Assembly (NCBI RefSeq): GCF_003795125.1
Contig: NZ_CP027783.1
Coordinates: 2,108,001-2,172,000 of the forward strand
Length of the DNA stretch: 64,000 nt
Source: Tetragenococcus osmophilus
GTDB lineage: Bacteria > Bacillota > Bacilli > Lactobacillales > Enterococcaceae
Direction: 5' to 3'
The notes under the pieces are model-generated. The model made no database searches, was not told the origin of the DNA, and worked only from the letters and a program-made list of their open reading frames with translations. This document shows positions 25,686 through 36,384 of this stretch, piece after piece (the first letter of the stretch is position 1; each line of letters begins with the position of its first letter). Both the position numbers and the translations under genes were made by a program.

Positions 25686-28101
25686 TAGTTGTTCCCTCTT
25701 TTTCTGTGTGTGCAAATATTGGTTCGATTTGCCAAATGTCTTCTGCATAAGCTTTAACTGTCTCATCTGCTGAAAAAGCCCCAGCATTTGCAATATTTGC
25801 TAAACTTTTTTTCTGCCACAACGCCCAATTCTTATAATCAAGATCAATACGTTCTTGCGCTTGTACGTAATCACGAAAATCTCGTAATAGGAAATATTCA
25901 TCATTAAATTTCAGCAAGGAATCATAAATTTCGCGTCCTTCAAATTCCACATTAGGAATCGTCCCATCAATGAAGGCATCTAAAATACGCTGTAATTCTT
26001 TATCTTCTTCATAAATTTTTTGTGAAGAATAATCTTGATTTTCATAATAATTATAAACTTCTTTTTCTGTTAAACCAAAGATATAAATATTTTCATTTCC
26101 AACAGCATCTTTAATTTCAACATTAGCGCCATCCAAAGTAGCAACAGTTATTGCTCCATTTAACATTAATTTCATGTTACTTGTGCCAGAAGCTTCTTTT
26201 GAGGCTAAAGAAATTTGTTCACTCACATCTGCTGCGGGGATGATTTTTTCAGCTAAAGAAACATTATAATTAGGTAAAAAGATCACTTTAATTTTACCTT
26301 GTAATGTACTATCCGTATTAATCATATGAGCTGTTTCATTAATAACCTTGATAATTGACTTAGCGTAACTATAACTAGGAGCAGCTTTAGCCCCAAAAAT
26401 AAATACTCTAGGTGTTAAGTCTATCTCTGGATGGTCCTTTATTTGAAAATAAAGTCTTAAAATATGCAATAAATTCATTAATTGCCGTTTATATGCATGA
26501 AGCCGTTTAATTTGTACATCGAAAATAGCATCCGTTGCAACTTCAATACCCGTAGTTTCCCAAATATAATCGGCTAATTCAGCTTTTTTAACTAACTTTG
26601 CTTGTCGTAATTGTTTTAAAACCTCTTCATTGTCTTGAAAGTTTAGCAACAATTTCAAGTTTTTAGGATTCTTACGCCAAGAAGTACCGATCCATTTATC
26701 CATAACTTTTGATAAAGGCTCGTTAGCTAATTGCATCCAGCGGCGTTCAGTAATGCCATTTGTTTTATTATTAAATCGTTCCGGATAAATAGTATAAAAA
26801 TCATGTAAGACAACAGCTTTTAATAAATCAGAATGGATTTTAGCTACACCATTCGTGCTATGACTACCGATAATGGCTAAATGCGCCATGTATACTTGGT
26901 CATTTTGTAATAACCGTGTACGTTGAATTAAATCCTCTGGATGAATCCCCTGCATAGATAAAACATAGCGCCGGTCGATCTCCTCGATTATTTGATAAAT
27001 TCTTGGAACGACTTGCTTCATAAGATGAATAGGCCATTTTTCTAGCGCTTCAGCCATGATAGTATGATTAGTATAACTCAATGCTTTAACTGTTATATCC
27101 CAAGCAAATTCCCAATTTAGCCCATTTTCATCCATTAAAACGCGCATTAATTCGGGTACACACATTGCAGGATGAGTATCGTTAATATGAATCGCGATTT
27201 TTTCACTAAAAGAATGCCATGGCAAATTAAGCTTCTTATAATAACGAATAATACTTTGAATTCCGGCTGAAACAAAGAAATACTCCTGAGCCAAACGAAC
27301 CAAACGACCTCTTTCTTGAGAATCATCCGGATATAAAACCGCCGTTAAGTCTTCAATTGTACGTCTTTGAGTAAGATTTTGATATTTCGCCTCTTCTGAA
27401 GCAGGAATTTCAACACTCCATAAACGCATTGTATTAACAATCCCATTTTGATACCCAATCATTCCTGTATCATAAGGAACAGCACGTACAGTTGTTTGAT
27501 TTTCCCCCACTGGTTGTAATTTTCCATTAGCCAAGCGTTTCATATACACATTACCAAACAAATGAACATCGCAAGCTTTACCTTCTCGACGAATTTCCCA
27601 AACATTACCTCTTTTTAGCCATTCATCAGGTAGCTCTACTTGATAGCCGTCCATAAATCGTTGTTTAAATAAACCATAATCATAACGTATTCCATTACCA
27701 TTTCCAGGTAGTCCACAAGAAGCGATTGAATCCATGAAACAAGAAGCTAGCCGTCCTAGGCCCCCATTTCCTAAAGCCATATCCTTTTCTACAGCAGCTA
27801 ACTCTTCGATATCAATCCCGGTATCTGCTAAAGTTTGTCGCACTTCTTCCAAAATTCCAAGATTTAATAAATTACTTTTCAATAATTTACCTGGCAAAAA
27901 TTCAATTGAAAAATAATAGACTTGTTTTTGTTCTTCAGTTAAATAATTTTTCCATGTCTTTTGCCATTTTTCATTGGAAACAGCCTTGACCAATTCACCT
28001 AAGCTGTAAAATAATTCAACAGGTCCTGCGTCTTCTAGTTCTAATGCATAATTGTCTCTTAAACGACGACGTAATTCTTGTTTGATCTCTTCTTTTGTCA
28101 A
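25666..28101 (-). CDS. glgP: Glycogen phosphorylase
   Basis: 811 residues. It releases glucose-1-phosphate from glycogen ends using phosphate and PLP. The family signature is intact: YFSIEFLPGKLL, LGNGGLGRLASCFMDS, and the PLP lysine in EASGTSNMKLMLNGA. TNHTIMAEALEKWP and NDTHPAMCVPELMR are also present. The predicted start codon is TTG at 28101, nine bases after AGGAGG. A terminator-like hairpin (28132-28176) separates it from glgA, so read-through may set the ratio of degradation to synthesis. Confidence 0.96.
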   Translation of the reverse strand: MTKEEIKQELRRRLRDNYALELEDAGPVELFYSLGELVKAVSNEKWQKTWKNYLTEEQKQVYYFSIEFLPGKLLKSNLLNLGILEEVRQTLADTGIDIEELAAVEKDMALGNGGLGRLASCFMDSIASCGLPGNGNGIRYDYGLFKQRFMDGYQVELPDEWLKRGNVWEIRREGKACDVHLFGNVYMKRLANGKLQPVGENQTTVRAVPYDTGMIGYQNGIVNTMRLWSVEIPASEEAKYQNLTQRRTIEDLTAVLYPDDSQERGRLVRLAQEYFFVSAGIQSIIRYYKKLNLPWHSFSEKIAIHINDTHPAMCVPELMRVLMDENGLNWEFAWDITVKALSYTNHTIMAEALEKWPIHLMKQVVPRIYQIIEEIDRRYVLSMQGIHPEDLIQRTRLLQNDQVYMAHLAIIGSHSTNGVAKIHSDLLKAVVLHDFYTIYPERFNNKTNGITERRWMQLANEPLSKVMDKWIGTSWRKNPKNLKLLLNFQDNEEVLKQLRQAKLVKKAELADYIWETTGIEVATDAIFDVQIKRLHAYKRQLMNLLHILRLYFQIKDHPEIDLTPRVFIFGAKAAPSYSYAKSIIKVINETAHMINTDSTLQGKIKVIFLPNYNVSLAEKIIPAADVSEQISLASKEASGTSNMKLMLNGAITVATLDGANVEIKDAVGNENIYIFGLTEKEVYNYYENQDYSSQKIYEEDKELQRILDAFIDGTIPNVEFEGREIYDSLLKFNDEYFLLRDFRDYVQAQERIDLDYKNWALWQKKSLANIANAGAFSADETVKAYAEDIWQIEPIFAHTEKEGTTNGSHSI

Positions 28102-28131
28102 AAAATCTCGCCTCCTTATTTACCTCTAAGT

Positions 28132-28176
28132 TAAAAAAGCAAGCTGGAAAAGAGGATCTTTATTTCAGCTTGCTTT
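28132..28176 (-). terminator. Intra-operon terminator between glgA and glgP
   Basis: On the minus strand GCAAGCTG and CAGCTTGC pair (extended by inner A/T pairs) and are followed by six Ts. Only about 33 bases remain before the glgP start codon, too few for a full promoter downstream, so it is probably a partial terminator or attenuator. Confidence 0.8.
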
Positions 28177-28184
28177 ATAATTGT

Positions 28185-29624
28185 TTACTCCACATTAGCT
28201 AATTGTTGGTATAAATCGAGATATTGACGGCTACTATTGGTCCAACTAAAATCTTGCTTCATTGCCGCTTGTGCCATTTCTTGCCATGTCCTAGGTGAAA
28301 AATGGTATAAATCTACAGCTTTTTTTATACATTCCATAAACCGGAAAGAAGAAAACTCCTGGAAGCCAAATCCTGTGCCCTTTCCTTCTATAGGATCATA
28401 AGGAATAACAGTATCTTTTAACCCACCTACTTCATGTACTAATGGTAAAGTTCCATAACGCATAGCAATCATTTGTGATAAACCACAGGGTTCAAAAGAT
28501 GAAGGCATAAGGAAAAGATCAGCACTGGCATAAATTTTTTGAGCTAATCCAATATCAAAATCAATCACTACTGCACTCTTTTGCGGATATCTTTGAGCGA
28601 TCTCAGTAAATCCACGTTCGAAGTCAGGATCACCAGTACCTAACAAGACAAACTGGACGTCCATTTGTAATAAATTTTCAAATTCATCAATTAAAAGATG
28701 AAACCCTTTCTGATAGGTCAGCCGGCTAACTACTCCTATTAAAGGTACAGCTGAATTTTGTTCTAAGCCTACTGTCTTTTGTAGAGCTAGCTTATTTTCT
28801 TGCTTTCCACTTAAGTCCTTCATAGAATAATGAGTCGTTAAAACTGGATCAGTCTCTGGATCATTAGCTTTATAATCAATACCATTTAAAATTCCACTTA
28901 ATTTCCCTGCTTCCATACGTAAAATAACTTCTAAGCCACAACCAAATTCGGTACTTTGAATTTCTTGAGCATAAGAAGGGCTTACTGTCGTTATACGATC
29001 AGCATATAAAATTCCTGCTTTCATAAAATTAACAGCGTCACCTAAACGTAGTGTCCCGTCATCATAGCGCTCTGTTCCCATACCAAATAAGTCTGGCAAA
29101 ATCTCTCTACCATATTGGCCTTGGAACTGAATGTTATGAATAGTAAGTACTGTTTGTATACCTTGATAGGCTTGCACCCAATGATATTTTTCTTTTAACA
29201 AACAAGGAATCATTGCCGTATGATAATCATTAACATGCAAAATATCAGGGATAAAGTTTATTTTTTCCATTAATTCAATGATAGCCATTTGAAAAAATGC
29301 AAAACGTTCTCCATCATCATAGTAACCATACAGATTTTCTCGATCAAAGTAGTAAAGATTGTCTATAAAGTAGTAAGTAACCTTGTCTTCAATAAGTCGT
29401 TTTATACCACAATATTGTTGACGCCATCCTACATTAACTACAAAATTGGATACATTCTCTAATTGTTTTTTCTTTTCTTCAGACATTTTCGTAAAATATG
29501 GTAAAACAACGACCGTTTCTACACCTTCATTGGCAAGTACATTAGGTAAAGTACCCGCCACATCTCCTAATCCCCCTGTTTTAAAAAAGGGAGCACACTC
29601 TGCTGCAGCAAACAGAAGCTTCAT
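28185..29624 (-). CDS. glgA: Glycogen synthase (ADP-glucose)
   Basis: 479 residues, GT5 family. It transfers glucose from ADP-glucose to glycogen. The nucleotide-sugar motif KTGGL is at residues 15-19, and the C-terminal domain has GVVSRLTYQKGFHLL and the E-x7-E-like FEPCGLSQMIAMRYG. VLTIHNIQFQGQYG and YADRITTVSPSYAQEI are typical of GlgA. The ATG at 29624 follows GGAGGT, which lies inside the last codons of glgD, so the two genes are tightly linked. Confidence 0.96.
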   Translation of the reverse strand: MKLLFAAAECAPFFKTGGLGDVAGTLPNVLANEGVETVVVLPYFTKMSEEKKKQLENVSNFVVNVGWRQQYCGIKRLIEDKVTYYFIDNLYYFDRENLYGYYDDGERFAFFQMAIIELMEKINFIPDILHVNDYHTAMIPCLLKEKYHWVQAYQGIQTVLTIHNIQFQGQYGREILPDLFGMGTERYDDGTLRLGDAVNFMKAGILYADRITTVSPSYAQEIQSTEFGCGLEVILRMEAGKLSGILNGIDYKANDPETDPVLTTHYSMKDLSGKQENKLALQKTVGLEQNSAVPLIGVVSRLTYQKGFHLLIDEFENLLQMDVQFVLLGTGDPDFERGFTEIAQRYPQKSAVVIDFDIGLAQKIYASADLFLMPSSFEPCGLSQMIAMRYGTLPLVHEVGGLKDTVIPYDPIEGKGTGFGFQEFSSFRFMECIKKAVDLYHFSPRTWQEMAQAAMKQDFSWTNSSRQYLDLYQQLANVE

Positions 29625-29627
29625 CTT

Positions 29628-30767
29628 CTAACCTCCAATAATATCTTGTGTCACATGCGTACCCTTTTCAACGACAACCGGGTTTTCGGGTGTTCCTTCA
29701 ATTCGTACCTCTTCATCTACAACAACGTTTTTATCCAAGATAGCACAGCGTACAGTAGCGCTTGGCTTAACAACATTACTAGGAAATAAAAGGGAGTCAA
29801 ATACTTCGGCCCCTTCTTCGATAGTAATACCACGACCAAGTAAAGAACGTTCTACGCGCCCTTTAATCATACATCCTGTAGCAAACTGACTATTATTTAC
29901 AATAGAAGTTTCTGAATAGTAAGTAGGTACCTCGTTTTTCATTTTTGTATAAACCTTTTGGCTCGAATATAAAAGAGAATTAAACTTTGGCGTATCAAGC
30001 ATGTCCATATTAGCGCGATAGTAAGAAAGAGTATCAAAAATATTATTTAGATAGCCAGTGTATTCATAAGCATTTGTTTCTGAGCTGATGTGTTCCCGTA
30101 AGAAGCTCTCGACATTGCCTAAGACTCCCGCAGCTTGTTTTTGCTGTAAGATGTCAATCAAGAGGTCGGTTTTAATAATGTAAATGTCCGCGCATAAATT
30201 AACTTCTTCTTGATCTGTTACATCTTTAGCAAAAGTTTTCTCCTTAATGGTATGATCGTTGTCTAAAGTTAGTAAAATATCTTGACCATTTGTTTTTTCA
30301 GCACTAATTTTTTTATAAACCACTGTCATATCACAATTTCTAACTTGATGAATATGAAGAAGTGTTTTTAAATCGATGTTACATAGAATCTTACTTCCCA
30401 TATAAACAACGTATTCTGATTTTGATTTTCGTAAATAATCGATCACTACGTCATAATAACTACTATTATTATCTTCTTTACGTATAAAATCTTGGTAAGT
30501 GTGGATAAAGAAACGATTTTGTATGCCATCTAAGTTCCATTCTTTACCGCCACCCACGTGATCAAAAACTGACTGAGTTTCTCCTTCATTAAAGACCATG
30601 AAAAGCGATTTTATATTCGCATTTGCGATATTTGATAAATTAAAATCAATTAAACGATATTTACTGTCAAAAGGCAAAGTAGCTAATGGTCGGCGTTTGA
30701 TCAATGGCATTAGTTCATTGTATCGGTGCAAGTTCCCCACAAGAGCGCACGTTTTATTAGTCCTCAT
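29628..30767 (-). CDS. glgD: Glucose-1-phosphate adenylyltransferase subunit GlgD
   Basis: 379 residues, related to GlgC but regulatory in Firmicutes, where GlgC and GlgD together form ADP-glucose pyrophosphorylase. The nucleotidyltransferase start lacks the full GGxGTRL loop ([21 protein letters not shown]), as expected for GlgD. The C-terminal left-handed beta-helix has [22 protein letters not shown]. Its ATG overlaps the glgC end by 11 bases, with GGAG nine bases upstream. Confidence 0.95.
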   Translation of the reverse strand: MRTNKTCALVGNLHRYNELMPLIKRRPLATLPFDSKYRLIDFNLSNIANANIKSLFMVFNEGETQSVFDHVGGGKEWNLDGIQNRFFIHTYQDFIRKEDNNSSYYDVVIDYLRKSKSEYVVYMGSKILCNIDLKTLLHIHQVRNCDMTVVYKKISAEKTNGQDILLTLDNDHTIKEKTFAKDVTDQEEVNLCADIYIIKTDLLIDILQQKQAAGVLGNVESFLREHISSETNAYEYTGYLNNIFDTLSYYRANMDMLDTPKFNSLLYSSQKVYTKMKNEVPTYYSETSIVNNSQFATGCMIKGRVERSLLGRGITIEEGAEVFDSLLFPSNVVKPSATVRCAILDKNVVVDEEVRIEGTPENPVVVEKGTHVTQDIIGG

Positions 30768-31899
30768 CTAAGGTCACTCCCATCACTTCATTGTAGCCTA
30801 GTACTTCGATCTCTTCTGTACCATCAATTTCAGCATTATCTCCAATGATAGCATTCTCGCCTATGATCGCCCGTTTTACTACAACGTTTTTTCCAATAGT
30901 AGCTCCGGACATAATTACACTATCAGAAACATTGGCGCCATCTTTAACTTGTACATCATCGGATAAAACACTGTGTTTTACATCTCCTGCAATATAACAG
31001 CCATCAGAAATTAGTGAATGTTTAGCCGAACCCATTTCGGTAATAAAGTGTGGTGGAGAAATATGATTCTTAGAATAAACACGCCATCCTTTGTCGCGAA
31101 TATCTAATTCCATCTCTGGATCTAAAAATTCCATGTTTGCTTCCCATAAGGATTCAATAGTTCCAACATCTTTCCAATAACCTTCAAATCGATAAGCAAT
31201 GACATTTTCCCCGCTATCAAGATATGCTGGAATAACATGTTTACCAAAATCACTCATTGAACTATCTTTAGAATAACTGGTACGTAAAATGCTACGTAAA
31301 CGGCCCCAGTTAAATATATAGATTCCCATAGAAGCTAAGTTACTTTTAGGGTTTTTCGGTTTTTCTTCAAATTCAATAATACGGTCATTATCGTCTGTAT
31401 TCATAATGCCAAACCTAGAGGCCTCTTTATAAGGAACCTCAATAACTGCTACAGAAAGAGAAGCTTGATTTTCCTTATGTTTTTCAAGCATCGCTTCATA
31501 GTCCATCTTATAAATGTGATCGCCAGATAGAATTAATACATATTGAGGATCTAACTGATCTATATAATCCATATTTTGATAAATCGCATGTGCGGTTCCT
31601 TCAAACCACTTACTTCCTTCTGAACTGGAATACGGCTGTAAAATCGTAGCGCCTGAATCAATACCATCTAACCCCCAGCTAGCCCCATTTCCAATGTGTG
31701 CATTTAGCTCCAGTGGTTGATACTGCGTGACGACACCTACATTTTTAATTCCAGAATTGGCACAATTACTCAAAGTAAAATCAATGATTCGATAACGCCC
31801 ACCAAAAGGGACTGCCGGCTTAGCCATATTTTTAGTTAATTTTCCCAAACGTGTTCCTTGTCCGCCTGCAAGGATCATCGCTACTGTTTCTGTTTTCAT
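30757..31899 (-). CDS. glgC: Glucose-1-phosphate adenylyltransferase GlgC
   Basis: 380 residues. It makes ADP-glucose from ATP and glucose-1-phosphate, the committed step in glycogen synthesis. The catalytic [20 protein letters not shown] loop, [24 protein letters not shown] and [10 protein letters not shown] are all present, with a beta-helix at the C terminus. The nearest strong ribosome binding site (GAGAGGGGG) is more than 20 bases upstream of the ATG, with the small hairpin GGTG-TTTT-CACC between them; see findings. It follows glgB and overlaps glgD. Confidence 0.96.
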   Translation of the reverse strand: MKTETVAMILAGGQGTRLGKLTKNMAKPAVPFGGRYRIIDFTLSNCANSGIKNVGVVTQYQPLELNAHIGNGASWGLDGIDSGATILQPYSSSEGSKWFEGTAHAIYQNMDYIDQLDPQYVLILSGDHIYKMDYEAMLEKHKENQASLSVAVIEVPYKEASRFGIMNTDDNDRIIEFEEKPKNPKSNLASMGIYIFNWGRLRSILRTSYSKDSSMSDFGKHVIPAYLDSGENVIAYRFEGYWKDVGTIESLWEANMEFLDPEMELDIRDKGWRVYSKNHISPPHFITEMGSAKHSLISDGCYIAGDVKHSVLSDDVQVKDGANVSDSVIMSGATIGKNVVVKRAIIGENAIIGDNAEIDGTEEIEVLGYNEVMGVTLDED

Positions 31900-31951
31900 A
31901 GTTGTGGTGAAAACACCGTTCCCCCTCTCATTTGTTCCTATTTACCAACGC

Positions 31952-33838
31952 CTAATCCGTTTGAATTTTCTCTGGTTTTATAATTAACGCACCTAAAGCT
32001 GGTAAAATCGTCTGAATTTGTTGGTCAAAACCTTTGAAAGGTTGACTAACGCTTTGACAAACAAGATTATCTTTCGTCCACGTCCCCCCAAACTCAATTT
32101 TTTCGGTATTTAAAACTTCTTTATAACTTCCTGGAAAAGGCACACCTATTGCAAAATTTTTCCTTTCTACAGGGACTAGATTCAAAGCAATAATGAGAAA
32201 GTCTTGCGTGTTTTTTGAACGACGCATAAAGGTCAATACGCTTTCTTCTGTATTATCTGCATCAATCAATTCGATCGTCTCACTAGTATCTTCTAATTCC
32301 CATAAGCTAGCTTCCTTTTCATACAAATTGTTCAAAACAGCGGTAAAATGTTGCATCTTATGGTTCATTTCATCTTCTAGATCGACCCACTCTAATCCTT
32401 CATTATATCTCCATTCAAGAAACTGTCCCCATTCACTTCCCATAAAAAGAATCTTTTTTCCAGGATGTGTCATCATAAAAGTATACATATTACGTAAGTG
32501 AGCGAATTGATTATAACGATCTCCCCACATTTTGTGCATTAAACTTTTTTTCCCATGAACGACTTCATCATGTGAAAAAGGAAGAATGTAGTGTTCATTC
32601 ATCATATACATAAAGGAAAAGGTCAATAAGTGAAAATTATCCTTACGAAACACTGGATCCATCTCGTAAAAACGTAATACGTCATTCATCCACCCCATGT
32701 TCCATTTGTAATCAAAACCTAAGGCACCACTTTCAATCATGCCAGTAATCTGTGTTTCAGAACTACTTTCTTCTGCCATCATGGTCGCTTGTGGAAACGC
32801 AAGCTTAATAACCGCATTTAATTTTTGCAGGAAATAATACCCTTCATAATTACGATTTCCGCCTTCATGGTTAGGCTGCCAAGGCCCTTCATCATAATCC
32901 AGGTATAACATACTGGAAACTGCATCTACACGCATACCATCAAGGTGATAAACATCAAGCCAAAATAAAGCGCTAGAAATAAGGAAACTTTGAACTTGAG
33001 GTTTTCCAAGGTCAAAACAAAGCGTTCCCCAACGAATATTATGGGCTCTATCTGGATCTTCATATTCAAAAGTCGGTGTCCCATCATAATAGGGTAAAGT
33101 ATCTTCATTCATACAAAAATGTGCTGGAACCCAATCAACAAACACTCCGATATTATTTTGGTGACAAAGGTCTACAAAATCACGAAACTCTTCTGGTGTA
33201 CCATAATAAGAAGATAGAGCAAAAAAACCAGTTAACTGATACCCCCAAGAAGCCCCCAGTGGATGTTCCATTAAGGGAAGAAATTCGATATGTGTATATC
33301 CCATTTCTTTTACATAAGGAATAAGCTCTTCTTTTAATTCCTTAAAGGAATAAGGTTGTCCATTTTCATGGTGCTTCCAAGAGCTAGCATGTACTTCATA
33401 AATATTTAAGGGTTCTTTCAAAGTTTCTACTTTCTTCTGACGCTTACGCCAAGAATGATCATTCCATTTCTTTTCCGGAATTGTATAGATTTCTGCCGCT
33501 GTTCCTGGTCTTTTTTCAAAGCGGATAGCAAAAGGATCAAGTTTCATAATTTTACGACCATCACTTTGTTCGACCAAAAATTTATACAATTGTCCCTCTA
33601 CTGGCAAAGAAGAGACAAGCTCCCATACGCCCGACTTTTCTCTTTTTTCCATCGGTAACGATTCATCCCATTGATTAAAATCCCCGACTAAAAAAACTTG
33701 TCGAGCGTGTGGCGCCCATACGCGGAAGACGTATCCGCTTTCATTTTTTTGTACACCTAAAAAATGCTGCGCATAGAAATTTTCCCCTGTCAAAAAACGC
33801 TGTTCAGCTGCTAAAACTTCTTTACTTGTTTCGATCAT
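31952..33838 (-). CDS. glgB: 1,4-alpha-glucan branching enzyme
   Basis: 628 residues, first gene of the glycogen operon. It cuts alpha-1,4 chains and rejoins them by alpha-1,6 bonds. An N-terminal CBM48 domain ([21 protein letters not shown]) precedes the GH13 barrel with DWVPAHF, nucleophile Asp in [16 protein letters not shown], acid Glu in MMAEESSS and the Asp in [28 protein letters not shown] is the usual C-terminal signature. The ATG at 33838 follows AGGGGGT. A candidate promoter is at 33928-33954, far inside a long AT-rich leader region. Confidence 0.97.
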   Translation of the reverse strand: MIETSKEVLAAEQRFLTGENFYAQHFLGVQKNESGYVFRVWAPHARQVFLVGDFNQWDESLPMEKREKSGVWELVSSLPVEGQLYKFLVEQSDGRKIMKLDPFAIRFEKRPGTAAEIYTIPEKKWNDHSWRKRQKKVETLKEPLNIYEVHASSWKHHENGQPYSFKELKEELIPYVKEMGYTHIEFLPLMEHPLGASWGYQLTGFFALSSYYGTPEEFRDFVDLCHQNNIGVFVDWVPAHFCMNEDTLPYYDGTPTFEYEDPDRAHNIRWGTLCFDLGKPQVQSFLISSALFWLDVYHLDGMRVDAVSSMLYLDYDEGPWQPNHEGGNRNYEGYYFLQKLNAVIKLAFPQATMMAEESSSETQITGMIESGALGFDYKWNMGWMNDVLRFYEMDPVFRKDNFHLLTFSFMYMMNEHYILPFSHDEVVHGKKSLMHKMWGDRYNQFAHLRNMYTFMMTHPGKKILFMGSEWGQFLEWRYNEGLEWVDLEDEMNHKMQHFTAVLNNLYEKEASLWELEDTSETIELIDADNTEESVLTFMRRSKNTQDFLIIALNLVPVERKNFAIGVPFPGSYKEVLNTEKIEFGGTWTKDNLVCQSVSQPFKGFDQQIQTILPALGALIIKPEKIQTD

Positions 33839-33927
33839 AATCGACCCCCTTGGGAAAAATAACGAAAATATTCACTCAAAATCAGCCTAACAAATAACGA
33901 ATTACTAGTAATATTATCTCTAACCTT

Positions 33928-33954
33928 ATTATATCATAACCATATGTTTTTCAA
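33928..33954 (-). promoter_or_regulatory. Candidate promoter of the glg operon
   Basis: On the minus strand TTGAAA (33949-33954) and TATAAT (33928-33933) are separated by 15 bases, slightly short, about 90 bases before the glgB start. The -10 is perfect. Confidence 0.45.
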
Positions 33955-34332
33955 ATGAATTTTTTTAATATTCTAAAAAATAACAAAAAATAAAACAACT
34001 ACTGATAATAGTAGTAAAAATTGTGATTTTCGAAATAATTTTCAAAACAACAATAAAAATAAACCCCTTTAATTAGATACTATTCACCTTTTTTTCATAA
34101 AAAACGAAAGTAAAAAGCTATAATATTTTTCAAAATAAAAACTTTCATACAAAAAAATAACGCATTTTTCTCAACGGGAGAAAAAAGAATTGAATAAACC
34201 TTAGAGAAAAACGTTTATAAAAAGTTTCTGTCTTTTAATTAACAGGTATTTCCCTACTTAAGCATAGGGACAATACAAATGAATTCGAAATTATATGTGC
34301 CAAAAATATTGGATTTTTTATTTATTCAGTAA

Positions 34333-34372
34333 AAAATACCTTAAAATGTGAAAATCACACTTTAAGGTATTT
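34333..34372 (-). terminator. Terminator of ppaC
   Basis: AAATACCTTAAA and TTTAAGGTATTT, extended by tgtga/tcaca, form a long stem followed by Ts on the minus strand. Confidence 0.92.
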
Positions 34373-34380
34373 AAACTTTT

Positions 34381-35307
34381 TTATTGAAAGCTTTCAGTTA
34401 GAGGAGGCACAACTTGTTTTTTACGAGAAACAACGCCGCTTAAGAAAGCTCTATGATTATTTAAGGTAACATTAAACGCATCTTCAACCATTTGTGTCGG
34501 TTCTCCAATAACAAGTAATTCTGAATCACTATCTAAGATATTAGTTACTAGCAAAACAAATAAGTCATAACTGTTTTGACTATTTGCTTTTGCCATTGCT
34601 TCTTCAAGTTCGTCTTGTCGTTGGAATACTTCTTGTAAATCCACTGTATTCACTTGAGCAATACGCACATTTTTATCTCCCATAGGGAAACTTTTTGCAT
34701 CCATATCTAACAAGTCATCCGCTGATTTATTTCCAAGATTTGTTCCTGCTTTAAGCATTTCTAAACCATAAGTATTAACATCAACACCAGCAATTTCTGC
34801 TAGTTCTTTGGCAGCATCAATATCTTCTTGTGTGCAGGTTGGTGACTTAAACAACAATGTATCAGAGATAATAGCAGACAGCATGATACCAGCAACTGCT
34901 TTAGTTGGAGTCACATTTGCTTCTTTGTAAAGCTTTAAAATAATCGTGCTAGTACAACCAACTGGCTCAGCGCGATAATACAACGGATCTGCAGTTTCAA
35001 AATTAGCTACGCGATGATGATCAACCACTGATAAAATATTTGTTTGTGCTATGTCTTCTACACTTTGTTGAAATTCATTATGATCAACAAGCATAACATT
35101 AGACGTTTCCTCCGTAGCTTTAGTGATTACTCGCGGTGCTTTAAGGTTAAAGTAATCCAATGCATATTGTGTTTCTTCACCGGCCTCACCTAGAGCGACA
35201 GCTTCGGTGTCTTGCCCTTTTTGTTGTTGCAACTCAGAAAAAGCGATCGCCGCTCCGATCGCATCTGTATCCGGGTTTTGATGACCAAAAACTAAATTCT
35301 TTGCCAT
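34381..35307 (-). CDS. ppaC: Manganese-dependent inorganic pyrophosphatase (DHH family)
   Basis: About 309 residues, family II pyrophosphatase, which hydrolyses PPi to drive biosynthesis. Metal motifs are visible: FGHQNPDTDAIGAAIA, LVDHNEFQQS and SVVDHHRVANF, and the DHHA2 domain at the C terminus ends with SGVVSRKKQVVPPL. The ATG at 35307 is chosen because GGAGTGA precedes it; a GTG three codons earlier lies in that site. Monocistronic. Confidence 0.96.
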   Translation of the reverse strand: MAKNLVFGHQNPDTDAIGAAIAFSELQQQKGQDTEAVALGEAGEETQYALDYFNLKAPRVITKATEETSNVMLVDHNEFQQSVEDIAQTNILSVVDHHRVANFETADPLYYRAEPVGCTSTIILKLYKEANVTPTKAVAGIMLSAIISDTLLFKSPTCTQEDIDAAKELAEIAGVDVNTYGLEMLKAGTNLGNKSADDLLDMDAKSFPMGDKNVRIAQVNTVDLQEVFQRQDELEEAMAKANSQNSYDLFVLLVTNILDSDSELLVIGEPTQMVEDAFNVTLNNHRAFLSGVVSRKKQVVPPLTESFQ

Positions 35308-35414
35308 AACTTTCACTCCAATCTTTCATTCAATAATCATGATAGCAAAATCTTTAAAAAAATGCCATCGTATTTCAAAGATGAGAGTAAAACCTTTAGA
35401 ACTTGATAAATAAT

Positions 35415-35456
35415 AAAAAAAGAAGCTAAGAAAAAACTTACGTCTTAGCTTCTTTT
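35415..35456 (-). terminator. Terminator of pflA
   Basis: AAAAGAAGCTAAGA and TCTTAGCTTCTTTT form a perfect stem, followed on the minus strand by a T run, just past the pflA stop. Confidence 0.92.
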
Positions 35457-35460
35457 AAAG

Positions 35461-36228
35461 TTAGCGTGTTTGATAACCAGTATATTGATCAACTTGTAAT
35501 ATCTTTTTCGCATTTTCAACTCGATCTTGTCCAGGAGGTTCAATTCCTTCTAGTGGATATTTTATATTTAATTCATCCCATTTATAACGACCCATTGTAT
35601 GATAAGGAAGAATTTCAACTTTATCAACATTACTTAAAGAACGTATAAATTGATTCAAACGATCTAAGAATTCATCGTAATCACTACGAAATGGCACTAA
35701 AACATGACGGATCCAAACTGGTTTACCAATTTCAGATAAATATTGCGCCATCTCTAAAATATTTTCATTGCCATGTTTAGTTAATTTTTTATGTTGTATT
35801 GTATCAATATGTTTAATATCAAATAATAGTAAATCCGTGTAATTCATTAACTCTTCAAATTTACTAAAAAAAGGTTCTTTTCTTGTAAACGGATTGCCAC
35901 AAGTATCAAGTGTTGTATGAATACCTTGAGCCTTTGCTTTTTTAAATAGATCAAGCAAAAAATCCATTTGCAATAGGGGCTCGCCCCCGCTAACTGTAAT
36001 ACCGCCTTTTTCGCCCCAATAAGGCCGATACTTTACTGCTTCTTCTAAAATATCATCAGCAGTACGCATCTTAGCCTTTTTGCTTTTGATGTTCCAAGTA
36101 TCAGGGTTATGGCAAAATTCACAGCGCATCCGACACCCTTGGGCAAAAACAATAAAACGAACACCAGGGCCATCCACCGTGCCAAAATTTTCTGTAGAAT
36201 GAATACGACCCATAACTGGATCCGTCAT
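35461..36228 (-). CDS. pflA: Pyruvate formate-lyase activating enzyme
   Basis: 255 residues, radical SAM protein that installs the glycyl radical on PflB under anaerobic conditions. The iron-sulphur cluster motif CRMRCEFCHNPD holds the C-x3-C-x2-C triad, and ITVSGGEPLLQ is the SAM-binding GGEP motif. The ATG at 36228 is preceded by GAGAGGG; MGRIHS five codons in is an alternative. It lies 156 bases downstream of pflB, same strand. Confidence 0.96.
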   Translation of the reverse strand: MTDPVMGRIHSTENFGTVDGPGVRFIVFAQGCRMRCEFCHNPDTWNIKSKKAKMRTADDILEEAVKYRPYWGEKGGITVSGGEPLLQMDFLLDLFKKAKAQGIHTTLDTCGNPFTRKEPFFSKFEELMNYTDLLLFDIKHIDTIQHKKLTKHGNENILEMAQYLSEIGKPVWIRHVLVPFRSDYDEFLDRLNQFIRSLSNVDKVEILPYHTMGRYKWDELNIKYPLEGIEPPGQDRVENAKKILQVDQYTGYQTR

Positions 36229-36342
36229 AAAAATCCCTCTCTCATTTTAAAAAACAAAACATCAACCAAATAAAGTTATGAATTGCTATAGTTTATAACA
36301 TTGGTAATTTATCTTAGCATGATTAGCTTTAAAACCATTATG

Positions 36343-36380
36343 TAAAATGAGGGTAACAAGAGCCTTGCCACCCTCAAAAA
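36343..36380 (-). terminator. Weak terminator after pflB
   Basis: TGAGGGT and ACCCTCA pair around a 15-base loop, followed on the minus strand by ATTTTA. It may only partly stop transcription before pflA. Confidence 0.5.
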
Positions 36381-36384
36381 ATTC

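Larger units (their letters stand above)
33839..34380. other. AT-rich intergenic region upstream of the glycogen operon
   Basis: About 540 bases with no credible gene. It holds the candidate glgB promoter (33928-33954) and the ppaC terminator (34333-34372). It also has a small hairpin CTACT/AGTAG near 33998-34013, a TTTTTCTC/GAGAAAAA repeat near 34165-34186 and TCCCTA/TAGGGA at 34251-34270. Long A and T tracts dominate and could bend DNA. I see no cre site of good quality. Confidence 0.6.
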
